Source: Providencia rettgeri (GTDB taxonomy: Bacteria > Pseudomonadota > Gammaproteobacteria > Enterobacterales > Enterobacteriaceae). From it: DNA of 64,000 nucleotides. A model generated the notes under the pieces. That model saw nothing but the letters and a program-made list of their open reading frames with translations. It had not been told where the DNA came from and made no database searches. Below, piece by piece: positions 8,142-16,177 of the stretch (positions are counted from its first letter, which is position 1; each line of letters opens with the position of its first letter). The stretch is taken from contig NZ_CP053896.1 of assembly GCF_013255915.1 (NCBI RefSeq), forward strand, positions 3,720,001 through 3,784,000, in the 5' to 3' direction. The translations under genes and the position numbers were made by a program.

Positions 8142-9222
8142 GCGGTTCCCCCATTAAAGAAAGGTAGTGTTGGCTACTTTTGTTCATCTCTATTTGCAAA
8201 ATTCCGTCAATTTGCTCATCTGACACGTCATAGCCATAAAGTTGCTGATATCTAAGGCGAATTTCCTCACGCAATGGCACTTTCATCGTTTCTGGGTGAA
8301 AAATCATCGATAACCATTGCCAGTACAGTGGTGTTTCTTGGTTTGGTGCATCCCAGATAAAACCACCAATAGGGAGCTTATACACACGCTGGTTTTTCAC
8401 GGCGGTGACTTCACTTAGCATAGGGTTGCGGTAAACATCAGCTGGCGATAACCCTTCTTCGAAATTACCTAATAGAATAATGTCAGGGTCCCAAACCAGA
8501 ATTTGCTCAATATTGAGGGTTCTTGGCCCAGTGAGGTCACGGTTTAAGCTCACCCCACCCGCCAGTGCAAAATCTGCATTGTTGTGTGATGTTGAGCCAA
8601 ATGTTTGAATACTCTGGTTAAAATGGGATAAATACAGGACTCGGGGCTGCTGCGCTTCTGGGATTTTAGCGGTGGTTGCCGATAATGCATCGACAACTTG
8701 TTGCCGCCACTGGATCATCTTTTGCGCTTTATCATTGTGGCCAAGTGTTTGCCCCATTAGGCGAACCCACTCTTGCGTATAGCGTTCTTGCCCATAATCT
8801 AACGTAGCAACGGTGAGCCCTGCATCACGCATAGGAGAAATAATGTCATCTCCTCTATGCCCCCATTGCCACACTAAATCGGGCTCCACATTAAGTAATG
8901 CTTCAATGTTTGGCGTAAAATTGTTACCCACCACATTTGAATTCACCTGTAAAACAGAAGAAAACATTTGGCTTAGCATGCCATCTCGCGCAGCAACCTT
9001 TGCAAAAGGATGCATTCCGACTAATTTTTCACTGCTTTCATCCATGCCAACTAACATCGAAGCGGCAGGGATTGGGATCACGACAATACGTTTTGCAGGG
9101 GCTGATAAATGAATTTTATCACCTGACATATCTGTGAAATCAACGGCTTGTGATGCATATACATTGGCTATTCCACCGAAAGTTAGAAAAACGGCGGCGA
9201 GTCTAAAAGCATTATTTATCAT
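8134..9222 (-). CDS. Periplasmic metal-chelate binding protein (FecB/FepB-like)
   Basis: A 362-residue secreted protein with a signal peptide (MINNAFRLAAVFLTFGGIAN, cleavage near VYA-SQ). It has the class III binding-protein fold: VDFTDMSGDKIHLSAPAKRI, LLNVEPDLVWQWG, and LAGGVSLNRD in the C-lobe. It is the binding partner of the FecCD permease and FecE ATPase in the same operon (overlap of 8 bp with the permease start). A near-perfect Fur box at 9256-9274 lies upstream. Iron-siderophore or haem is the default ligand; nickel or cobalt chelates are also carried by this family. Confidence 0.85.
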   Translation of the reverse strand: MINNAFRLAAVFLTFGGIANVYASQAVDFTDMSGDKIHLSAPAKRIVVIPIPAASMLVGMDESSEKLVGMHPFAKVAARDGMLSQMFSSVLQVNSNVVGNNFTPNIEALLNVEPDLVWQWGHRGDDIISPMRDAGLTVATLDYGQERYTQEWVRLMGQTLGHNDKAQKMIQWRQQVVDALSATTAKIPEAQQPRVLYLSHFNQSIQTFGSTSHNNADFALAGGVSLNRDLTGPRTLNIEQILVWDPDIILLGNFEEGLSPADVYRNPMLSEVTAVKNQRVYKLPIGGFIWDAPNQETPLYWQWLSMIFHPETMKVPLREEIRLRYQQLYGYDVSDEQIDGILQIEMNKSSQHYLSLMGEPHA

Positions 9223-9255
9223 AGGGTTATTCAGCTCTCTGCTAACATCTCAATT

Positions 9256-9274
9256 GATAATGTGTATGATTATC
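9256..9274. promoter_or_regulatory. Fur box between the importer operon and the Crp/Fnr regulator
   Basis: The minus strand reads GATAATCATACACATTATC, matching the 19-bp Fur consensus at 16 positions. It is 34 bp upstream of the binding-protein start (9222) and 44 bp upstream of the divergent regulator start (9318), so Fur could control both directions. Confidence 0.75.
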
Positions 9275-9314
9275 ATTTATACTTAAGCCATTCTAAGACG
9301 GCGTAAGAGGATGA

Positions 9315-9333
9315 CCTATGACATTTGTCAAAA
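9315..9333. promoter_or_regulatory. FNR-like palindrome across the regulator start codon (copy 1)
   Basis: A 19-bp sequence shared exactly with 12206-12224. Its core, read on the minus strand, is TTGACAAATGTCAT: TTGAC-N4-GTCAT, the spacing of FNR-family sites. The start ATG (9318) lies inside it, after an AGAGG ribosome site at 9306-9310. Binding here would block initiation, consistent with autoregulation by the encoded Crp/Fnr protein (inference). Confidence 0.55.
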
Positions 9334-10034
9334 ACGTTTTCCCCCATGCACAATCACTCAATGCCCTTAAATCGTGCTTACTGTTTAATGGGGTAGAAGA
9401 TGAGAAACTGGCATTACTGCTGGAAAATTGTGGCCATATTCGCTTTAAAAGTGGTGAAATTCTGAACCATGAAGGGGAACCATTTAAGCATTGCCCCTTG
9501 ATGATCAGTGGGCAAATAGAAGTGTATCGCCACACCTATTTGGGTGAAGAAAAAATTTTTGGTTTGTTTTGTACGGGGGAAATTGTTGCCATCGCAGCCG
9601 TTTTTATGCCTCACAACCGTTATCCCATGAGTTTACGGGCAAAAACCGACGGTGAAGCTTTGCTACTTGATAAACGCGATATTTTACGACTATGCCATGC
9701 CTGCCCGCAAATTATGGAGAAACTGCTAAGGCGTTTTAGTAGCAAACTATATGAGAACATTAACCATATCGACTGGCTAACTTCGAGTTCTGCTGAACAA
9801 CGGCTAGCGGCCTATATTCTCGATTTAAAACATAAGCAACTGACTTCAAATATTGTTTTGCCTTTATCTCGGGGCCAGCTCGCGGCTAAATTAGGCATAC
9901 GTTACGAAACACTCAGTCGGTTAGTTTCTGGGTGGCGGCAAAAAGGGTTTATTGATATCGAGAAAGACACTGTGCATATCCATAATGAAAACTACTTAAC
10001 GAAATTATCTATTTCTGCACAGCGCCCATTTTAA
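9318..10034 (+). CDS. Crp/Fnr-family transcriptional regulator
   Basis: A 238-residue regulator. The N-terminal cyclic-nucleotide-binding-like barrel is at about 20-140 (SGEILNHEGEPFKHCPLMIS, LGEEKIFGLFCTGE). A long dimer helix follows, and the C-terminal winged HTH is at about 165-225 (LSRGQLAAKLGIRYETLSRL, the recognition helix with R-ET-SR as in FNR/CRP). It lacks the FNR N-terminal cysteine cluster and has no clear cAMP pocket, so the signal is unknown. It is transcribed divergently from the metal importer and convergently with the TonB receptor gene. The shared 19-bp palindrome suggests it controls itself and the receptor. Confidence 0.88.
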   Translation: MTFVKNVFPHAQSLNALKSCLLFNGVEDEKLALLLENCGHIRFKSGEILNHEGEPFKHCPLMISGQIEVYRHTYLGEEKIFGLFCTGEIVAIAAVFMPHNRYPMSLRAKTDGEALLLDKRDILRLCHACPQIMEKLLRRFSSKLYENINHIDWLTSSSAEQRLAAYILDLKHKQLTSNIVLPLSRGQLAAKLGIRYETLSRLVSGWRQKGFIDIEKDTVHIHNENYLTKLSISAQRPF

Positions 10035-10038
10035 GAAT

Positions 10039-10064
10039 AACGCATTAACGAGTATTAATGCGTT
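10039..10064. terminator. Bidirectional hairpin between convergent genes
   Basis: AACGCATTAA (10039-10048) pairs with TTAATGCGTT (10055-10064) over a 6-nt loop in the 39-bp gap between the regulator stop and the receptor stop. Short T/A stretches on both sides fit a shared terminator. Confidence 0.6.
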
Positions 10065-10073
10065 TATTCATTA

Positions 10074-12131
10074 TTAGAAGTTATAGGTTACACCACCATT
10101 CACATTAAAGCCCATACCGGGGAACAAGGTGCTATCTTTTGCTGTGACGGTCTGATTAGCAACTGATGTTGTCGCATAACGTTCATCCGTTAAATTATCC
10201 ATCGATAAATACACAGACCACTGCTCTGTTGGTTTATAGCTACCTTTAAGCCCTAATACGGCGTAATGTTTACGTTTTTGAATATCGAGATTGTTTTGGT
10301 GATCAACAGCCATATCCGTTGGTGCCCAATGAATATTTGGCCCGAAGCTCCAATCCCCAATTTCATATAACACCTCGGCAGCGACAATATTGCGAGGAAT
10401 ACCTGCGATATAGTTGCCGTTATACTCTCCCCCCATAAAACGGAAATCATTATAAGTCCATGAAACTCGGTAATTAATATCCCCCGGCCCTGCGCCAACA
10501 CGTCCTGTCAGCCCAGCTTCTAAGCCTTGATGGCGGGTTTTCGCGGCATAATTAAACACGCCAACAACCGTCCCTGCACTGTCATAAGTGGTAATATACT
10601 CATCTTTAATTTGACTGCGGTACAGCGCAAGGTTCCATTTCAACCCATCAGTGACATCCCCTTCTCCACCAATTTCATAAGTAATGGCTTTTTGTGGTGA
10701 GAGTTTCGTCAGTTTTCCATTGCTAGAGTTAATAATTTCCCAAAATGTTGCAGGTTCTTCACTCGCACTGATATTAGCAAAGTAGCGCTGGCTTTCCGTT
10801 GGGCGCCAAATAACCCCCGCTTTTGGTGTCCAAAATGTCCAACTTTGGTCTAACGACAAATGACTTTGTCGTTTTTCTACGTCACGGCGTGCATGCGTAC
10901 CTTTGACATCTAAGTTAACTGTCACTGTTGGTGTAATATGTAAGTCTACCCCCACACTGCCATAGAGGTTTTCAGCTCGGCCATCATATTTGCCTATTTT
11001 TGTTTTGTCTGCCGGTGTCCCTTTACGGTTTTGCATTAATTCAGTCTGCAAGGTCATTTGGTCCCATGCAAGTGCCGTACGATATGTCACGGATTCAGTT
11101 TCAATATTATAGGTAAATTGTAGTCCTTCACTGTGGCTGCGGCTAAAACGGTAGTAAGCGGGAGTAGTAAAATTATCATGAGTACGAATGTGCCAAACTC
11201 CAGCGCCAATCGCTTGGTTATCCACTTGCCAGTCAGAGCGGTTAGCCACTCGGAATTGCTCAACATTACGGTGTGGGTCACGTAGCCACACCATCGGGTA
11301 CACATCTGTAGGGTTATTATTGAGTACCTCTTCAGAAACAGGCCCCGCAACGTCAAAGCGCAAATCTGTCCAACTCAACCAAGTTCGGTTTTCAAAATTA
11401 TTAGTCACATAACCAAAGTTGCTGCGTAACGTTTTACGTTGAGAAGCAGAGTGTTTGCGATAGCCATCAAAATGGTCATAAGTGAAATTAACACGACCAT
11501 CAAATACCCCATCGTCAGAAACGCCACCAAATGCCGTTTGTAACCCTTCGCGACCATGGGAGCCGTACTCATAACGTAGGCGGCCTTGCTCGTTTCGACC
11601 CGTGTAAGAGAGCACATCCAATTCACCTCCCAAACTATTACTTTGTGGGTTAAGGCTATTTGCGCCGCGGCGTACACTCACCATCCGCGCATCACGCATT
11701 TCTAAGGTGCTGATGTGAAAACTGCCGTCTGCATCTGTTGCAGGTAAGCCATCTTGGAGCAGCAATACACCACGAGCAAGCGGTGCGCTTTGTACTCCAG
11801 ACCCACGAATATTCAAACGTGGCTGGTCAATCCCCCCAAAGAAATTTTGAATCACTAGCCCTGGCTGATAATCAAGAGCATCTTGTAAGGTCGCAAGGCG
11901 AGTCTCTTTTTCGATAACAACTAAATTTGTTCCGCCAGCCACTTTTTCAAGCTTGCCTTTTTCTTGCTGTTCACTCGGTGACAAACGGCTTTGACCTGTT
12001 GAAGACGTGACGATCAGTTTGTCCGATGTCACTGCTGGTGCAGCGAACCCAATTGGTGTCGCCAAAGTTCCTATACCTAAAGTGAGTGCAATACAATGCG
12101 CCAATTGGTGCCGTTTTAAACGATAAGACAT
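10074..12131 (-). CDS. TonB-dependent outer-membrane receptor (metallophore)
   Basis: A 685-residue receptor. A signal peptide spans residues about 1-30 (LTLGIGTLATPIGFAAPA). A plug domain at about 65-180 shows LQDALDYQPGLVIQ, PRLNIRGSGVQSAP and GANSLNPQSNSLGGELDV. A 22-strand barrel ends in GMGFNVNGGVTYNF with the terminal F. It resembles FecA/opine-type receptors more than catecholate receptors. It faces the Crp/Fnr regulator and is likely the outer-membrane partner of the ABC importer at 6386-9222. Upstream it has a Fur-like box (12152-12170) and the FNR-like 19-bp repeat (12206-12224). Its ligand is unknown; ferric and nickel chelates are both possible. Confidence 0.85.
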   Translation of the reverse strand: MSYRLKRHQLAHCIALTLGIGTLATPIGFAAPAVTSDKLIVTSSTGQSRLSPSEQQEKGKLEKVAGGTNLVVIEKETRLATLQDALDYQPGLVIQNFFGGIDQPRLNIRGSGVQSAPLARGVLLLQDGLPATDADGSFHISTLEMRDARMVSVRRGANSLNPQSNSLGGELDVLSYTGRNEQGRLRYEYGSHGREGLQTAFGGVSDDGVFDGRVNFTYDHFDGYRKHSASQRKTLRSNFGYVTNNFENRTWLSWTDLRFDVAGPVSEEVLNNNPTDVYPMVWLRDPHRNVEQFRVANRSDWQVDNQAIGAGVWHIRTHDNFTTPAYYRFSRSHSEGLQFTYNIETESVTYRTALAWDQMTLQTELMQNRKGTPADKTKIGKYDGRAENLYGSVGVDLHITPTVTVNLDVKGTHARRDVEKRQSHLSLDQSWTFWTPKAGVIWRPTESQRYFANISASEEPATFWEIINSSNGKLTKLSPQKAITYEIGGEGDVTDGLKWNLALYRSQIKDEYITTYDSAGTVVGVFNYAAKTRHQGLEAGLTGRVGAGPGDINYRVSWTYNDFRFMGGEYNGNYIAGIPRNIVAAEVLYEIGDWSFGPNIHWAPTDMAVDHQNNLDIQKRKHYAVLGLKGSYKPTEQWSVYLSMDNLTDERYATTSVANQTVTAKDSTLFPGMGFNVNGGVTYNF

Positions 12132-12151
12132 ATATTCACCCCAATAACAGT

Positions 12152-12170
12152 AATGGTTATCATTTTCATT
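12152..12170. promoter_or_regulatory. Fur-like box upstream of the TonB receptor gene
   Basis: The minus strand reads AATGAAAATGATAACCATT, containing the AATGATAACCATT core common in enterobacterial Fur sites. It lies 21 bp upstream of the receptor start at 12131. Confidence 0.6.
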
Positions 12171-12205
12171 TAAGGGGTTTAAAATAGAGGATGGGTTTAG
12201 ATATC

Positions 12206-12224
12206 CCTATGACATTTGTCAAAA
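12206..12224. promoter_or_regulatory. FNR-like palindrome upstream of the TonB receptor gene (copy 2)
   Basis: Identical over 19 bp to 9315-9333, with the TTGAC-N4-GTCAT core at 12209-12222 on the minus strand. It lies about 78 bp upstream of the receptor start and about 36 bp upstream of the Fur-like box, a position suited to activation. Confidence 0.55.
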
Positions 12225-12270
12225 CCAAAATAAATTAATTTATTATTTATATTAAAATTATAGTTTCCAT

Positions 12271-12307
12271 TAAATTCTATTAAATTCTATTAAATTCTAT
12301 TAAATTA
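12271..12307. repeat. Tandem 10-bp repeat upstream of the subtilase gene
   Basis: Three exact copies of TAAATTCTAT (12271-12300) plus a partial fourth (TAAATTA). One unit equals about one helical turn, so loss or gain of a unit would keep helical phase while changing promoter spacing. It lies 110-140 bp upstream of the protease start. Confidence 0.75.
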
Positions 12308-12409
12308 TCAATCTTGTCATAAATTCATTTTCACTTTTAAATAACGTACCCAACCTAATGCTTAAATAATTAAAAACATATCAACATATGTTATATAAAA
12401 AGAGAATAT

Positions 12410-13954
12410 ATGAATATAAAAACCTTTAAATTTATCGATAAGGATTCAAATGGCATTGTCGTTAATTTTGATAATGGAAACAAAAAAACAGTCACCATTA
12501 GCTTATTTTTAGATAATGAAAATATAGAAACCATATCAACTAATAATGACCATTATCTTTTCAAGGTAGGTAAATCGGGAAACTACCATGTAACTATCTC
12601 ATTTGTTGATAGTAATAAAAATATTTTACACTTAATTGATAGCCCTGTTAGCTATCGTCTTCCCCATCAGAAAATCAATAAAAAAATTAAAGCAGAAGTA
12701 AAATCGAAAACCATCAACCATAAAATAGATGGGATTGATAAATATTTTTTAGAAATTAAATCTGAAATAAAAAGTTCGCATTTTATTATGGATGCTTTAT
12801 CAAATGAATTAGTTAATTCAAAATTAATTTTGATTAAATTAAATATTCGCTCTTCCGTTACGCAATGTGAATATTTTAACCTTTATGGAGAAAATAATTA
12901 TGACGATTTGCTTGAACTATCGCAACGGCTTGAAAAATTAGATTGTGTCAGCTACTGCTGCATCTGCCCCAACACAACAGGCTACCACCCCCCCAAACTC
13001 CCTATAAATAGCCAAACTATTGAAGAAAATATTAGCAGTGATGAGATAACCCCCGATTTCACCGAGTTACAAAAATATTTAGATGCACCAATGGGCATGA
13101 ATGTGAGAGAGGCATGGGCAAAAAATATTGATGGCTCGCTAGCGGTTGTTCGCCATATGGATTTTGGTGTATACCAAAACCACGAAGACTTTAAAGATGC
13201 AAACCTTGCTGTGGTAAGTAGTCGGCCTGAAACGCAAGATTGTAACCATGGTACCGCTTCAACAGGTTGCATAATTGCGACTAAAAATGAATTTGGTGTC
13301 ACTGGCATTGCACATGGTTGCCAATTTTATTTCTATGATACCGACGACTTGGATCAACTTACGGATGATACTCAGCCGGGTGACATTGTTAGTTTCGACC
13401 TCCAATTTCGCATTGAGAATAAATTGCTTCCTATCACATCCATCCGTAATTGGTGGGAAAGAATTAAAATTATGGTCGATAAAGGTGCAACCGTTCTTCT
13501 AGCAGCAGGGAATGGTGGCTTGGATTTAAGCAAACCCGAGGTTATGGATGATTTCGGTGACAATGGCAGCATGTTAGTAGGCGCTTGCTACCACCATACA
13601 GGGAAACGTGCGCTTTTTTCAAATTATAATCAAACAAGCTCACTGATTAATTCATGGGGAGATTGGAGTGTGACCACCACAGGCTATGGAAAACTACAAA
13701 AACACCCCGGCAATGAACGCAATTATACCGACCGTTATTCAGGAACATCGAGTGCAACACCACTATGTTCAGGTGCACTCGCATTAATTCAAAGCTATGC
13801 TAAACAGCATCAAATTATTCTGTCAGCGTGGGGAATGCGCGAACTGATAAGAAAATCGACCTATACGGAAGGTGTTAACGATGGGATAGGCTATCGGCCC
13901 AATGTAAATCAGTTATTAAACGAAATTGATAAGCTTGCCCAAATTACTGAATAA
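12410..13954 (+). CDS. Subtilisin-like serine protease (S8 family)
   Basis: A 514-residue protease without a recognisable signal peptide. Residues 1-85 look like a beta-rich domain and 100-225 are a linker or propeptide-like part (DDLLELSQRLEKLDCVSYC resembles an inhibitor-type domain). The S8 catalytic domain runs from about 230 to 505. The triad is D251 (RHMDFGV), H280 (CNHGTAST) and S447 (YSGTSSATP), with the oxyanion asparagine N368 (LLAAGNGG), so it appears active. Codon use is more AT-rich than in neighbours. It is a single gene between the metal-uptake locus and the nickel-type importer, ending 32 bp before the convergent gene. It may be exported by a non-Sec route or act in the cytoplasm; the target is unknown. 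Confidence 0.88.
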   Translation: MNIKTFKFIDKDSNGIVVNFDNGNKKTVTISLFLDNENIETISTNNDHYLFKVGKSGNYHVTISFVDSNKNILHLIDSPVSYRLPHQKINKKIKAEVKSKTINHKIDGIDKYFLEIKSEIKSSHFIMDALSNELVNSKLILIKLNIRSSVTQCEYFNLYGENNYDDLLELSQRLEKLDCVSYCCICPNTTGYHPPKLPINSQTIEENISSDEITPDFTELQKYLDAPMGMNVREAWAKNIDGSLAVVRHMDFGVYQNHEDFKDANLAVVSSRPETQDCNHGTASTGCIIATKNEFGVTGIAHGCQFYFYDTDDLDQLTDDTQPGDIVSFDLQFRIENKLLPITSIRNWWERIKIMVDKGATVLLAAGNGGLDLSKPEVMDDFGDNGSMLVGACYHHTGKRALFSNYNQTSSLINSWGDWSVTTTGYGKLQKHPGNERNYTDRYSGTSSATPLCSGALALIQSYAKQHQIILSAWGMRELIRKSTYTEGVNDGIGYRPNVNQLLNEIDKLAQITE

Positions 13955-13986
13955 TTCTGTTATCGTTAAGCCATAATGTCGGCCTA

Positions 13987-14598
13987 TTATTTGGCTAGTG
14001 AGATAACCCGGCTACACACTTTCTCTAATAACGCTTTGTTATGGCTAAAAATAACCATTGCGAGTGGTCGCTCTTCGGATAATTTCAGTAACAACTGCCA
14101 AATTTCTTTTTGCAAATTGGCGTCTAACTGTGCGGTGATTTCATCGGCAATTAAAATTTTCGTTCGCGGGTCAAGGGCTCGCAGTAACGCAATACGAGCA
14201 AGTTCACCACCCGATAACTCACTGGGAAGCCTTTCAAGCCAAGCAGGTTTAATCGAAAAGCGCTCTAACCAATGGGTTTCTGGCTGCCAAGCATCAAATA
14301 AACTCGCCCCCACCTTGCGATAGGGGTTAAAGCTTTTTTCGGGATGTTGGGGGACTAATTGAATTGGGCAATAACCTTGTTGAGGTAACGGTTGCCCTTC
14401 AAACAAAATGGTTCCTTGGGATGCCTTTTGCCACTGAGCTAATACTCGGCCCAACGTGGTTTTCCCAAAACCACTGGGCGCAGATATCCCAAGACGTTCA
14501 CCGCTAGTCAGTGATAAGCTAAAGCCATCCCACAGCCGCTGCCCACCTTGTTCAATGCATAAATTATTTACTTGTAAAATAGGTTCAGTGATACTCAT
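13987..14598 (-). CDS. Nickel/peptide-type ABC importer ATPase 2 (NikE/YntE-like)
   Basis: A 203-residue ABC ATPase with Walker A SAPSGFGKTTLG (the first Gly of the usual GxSGxGKT replaced by A/P context), signature LSGGELARIA, Walker B ILIADEITAQLD and switch H in IFSHNK. It is about 60 residues shorter than NikE or OppF because the C-terminal oligopeptide extension is absent. It starts 4 bp inside the stop of the partner ATPase gene (ATGA overlap). It is the last gene of a five-gene importer operon directly before ureR. A short second ATPase of this kind is what I recall for the Yersinia Ynt nickel system. Confidence 0.82.
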   Translation of the reverse strand: MSITEPILQVNNLCIEQGGQRLWDGFSLSLTSGERLGISAPSGFGKTTLGRVLAQWQKASQGTILFEGQPLPQQGYCPIQLVPQHPEKSFNPYRKVGASLFDAWQPETHWLERFSIKPAWLERLPSELSGGELARIALLRALDPRTKILIADEITAQLDANLQKEIWQLLLKLSEERPLAMVIFSHNKALLEKVCSRVISLAK

Positions 14599-15389
14599 TT
14601 ACTTGCCATAAATTGATGTTCCGGTAACGCATTCCACAACGATTGCAGCCATTTTCCACCGCCGCCTTGTTGTAGCTTTTGGCTGCTTAACACTTCTTCC
14701 AACGCTCCGTTACGCAATAAGGCAATACGGTCAGCAAAACGTACAGCCATGGATAAATCATGGGTGACCCATAAAACACCTCGGCCATCGTGGCAAAGCG
14801 ATTTAATGTTTTCGAGCAGTTGTGTAGCATGGTCATCATCCAGCCATGATGAAATTTCATCCGCTAAAATATATTGCGCGCAAGAGAGTGTCGCACTGCT
14901 GGCGAGTACCCGCTTTGCCATTCCACCGGATAACTGGTTTGGGTAGCTATCCACTAGTGAGCTTTGCAAATTATATTGCTGTAAGTGCCGTGCAACATCG
15001 TGCATTTTAATATGCTGCCCACTTAACACTGCGGCACGTTCTAATTGTGGGCCGATACGAATTAATGGGTTAAGTGCGCTAACCCCTTGAGGTATATAGC
15101 ATAATGTATTACCACGGTGTTGCGCTTTGCTTTGTTCGGTCAGTTTTTTACCATTAAGGTGAATACCACCACGACAGCGCATATTATGGGGAAGTAACCC
15201 CAAAACACTCTGTAATAACAAGCTTTTACCTTCCCCGCTCCCACCCACCAGTGCAACCATCTCACCGGGCTGAATATCCAATGAAATCCCTTGTAGTAAC
15301 GGAGCCCAACGCTTGCGCCCTAACCAACGAAATTGCGCGACATCCACGGTGAGATTATCAAGACTCAACATACGGCCCCCTTCAACCAA
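14595..15389 (-). CDS. Nickel/peptide-type ABC importer ATPase 1 (NikD/YntD-like)
   Basis: A 264-residue ABC ATPase with Walker A GGSGEGKSLLLQ, YIPQG Q-loop, signature LSGGMAKRV, Walker B YILADEISSWLDD and switch VTHD. It forms a heterodimer with the product of 13987-14598. Its start overlaps the upstream permease gene by 25 bp, or an internal ATG (MLSLDNLTVD, residue 7) may be used. The family imports di/oligopeptides or Ni(II) chelates; the position beside urease and NiFe hydrogenase favours nickel. Confidence 0.85.
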   Translation of the reverse strand: MVEGGRMLSLDNLTVDVAQFRWLGRKRWAPLLQGISLDIQPGEMVALVGGSGEGKSLLLQSVLGLLPHNMRCRGGIHLNGKKLTEQSKAQHRGNTLCYIPQGVSALNPLIRIGPQLERAAVLSGQHIKMHDVARHLQQYNLQSSLVDSYPNQLSGGMAKRVLASSATLSCAQYILADEISSWLDDDHATQLLENIKSLCHDGRGVLWVTHDLSMAVRFADRIALLRNGALEEVLSSQKLQQGGGGKWLQSLWNALPEHQFMASK

Positions 15390-16177
15390 AGCTGCTGCAA
15401 GGCTTTAGCAAATTGGTCAAATAATAACACTAGCCCAACTAAGGCAATGCCTGGGAAAACCACCAGCCACCAAGCTCCTGTGCTGAGATAACGCAATGCA
15501 TCGGACAATAAAATACCCAGTGAGGGCTCATGGGGCGATAAACCAAAGCCTAAGAAACTTAACGCCGCACTGTGTAAAACCGCATGGGGAAACATTAACA
15601 ACGTTCCTACCATCCATTGAGGCAAAATCATCGGTAAATAGTGATAACGCCAGCGGTAAAACGCACTGTTACCAATACGTTGAGATAACATAATATAATC
15701 TGACTGGCTAACTCGTTGTAACTCCGAACGTAAAATTAAGGCTAATTTTGGCCAATGCGTCAGTGCAACGGCCCAAATCACCCCCATTTTTCCGCCACCC
15801 AGCGTAAAACAAATCAATACCAGTAATAAAAGATGTGGCAATGCCAACATGGCATCAATAACGCCACGCACTACATAGTCCATCACTTTGCTTATTGAAG
15901 ATAAACCGGCCATGACAAGTGCAATAAAACCACTGGTAACCGCTGCCATAAGGCCGATTTGCAAGCTTGTTGCCACACCTTGAAAGGTTCTGGCAAATAA
16001 ATCACGCCCTAAATTATCTGTACCAAATAGATGCGCCCACGAAGGTGGCAAACGCCTATCGAGTAAATTCATTTCAATATCATTGAGGGAGAGACCAAAC
16101 GCATAGATACTGACAACAACCAGCAAAAGCAACGAAAAAGCTAACTTAAATAAAGCGCGATTAGGGTTATATGTCAT
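15365..16177 (-). CDS. Nickel/peptide-type ABC importer permease 2 (NikC/YntC-like)
   Basis: A 270-residue inner-membrane permease of the DppC/NikC type. The N-terminal membrane segment LAFSLLLLVVVSIYAFGLSL is followed by HLFGTDNLGRDLFAR, the conserved GTDxxGRD block of this family. The cytoplasmic coupling region is at ALSFLGFGLSPHEPSLGILL. It starts 4 bp inside the stop of the first permease. It forms the channel with the product of 16174-17163. Confidence 0.87.
   Translation of the reverse strand: MTYNPNRALFKLAFSLLLLVVVSIYAFGLSLNDIEMNLLDRRLPPSWAHLFGTDNLGRDLFARTFQGVATSLQIGLMAAVTSGFIALVMAGLSSISKVMDYVVRGVIDAMLALPHLLLLVLICFTLGGGKMGVIWAVALTHWPKLALILRSELQRVSQSDYIMLSQRIGNSAFYRWRYHYLPMILPQWMVGTLLMFPHAVLHSAALSFLGFGLSPHEPSLGILLSDALRYLSTGAWWLVVFPGIALVGLVLLFDQFAKALQQLWLKGAVC

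Noticed and set aside
12271-12307. CRISPR-like repeat
   Set aside because: Units are 10 bp, directly adjoining, without spacers.
13987-14598. Truncation of the second nickel-importer ATPase
   Set aside because: All ATPase motifs are present and the stop is followed closely by the convergent gene; the short form looks natural for Ynt-like systems.
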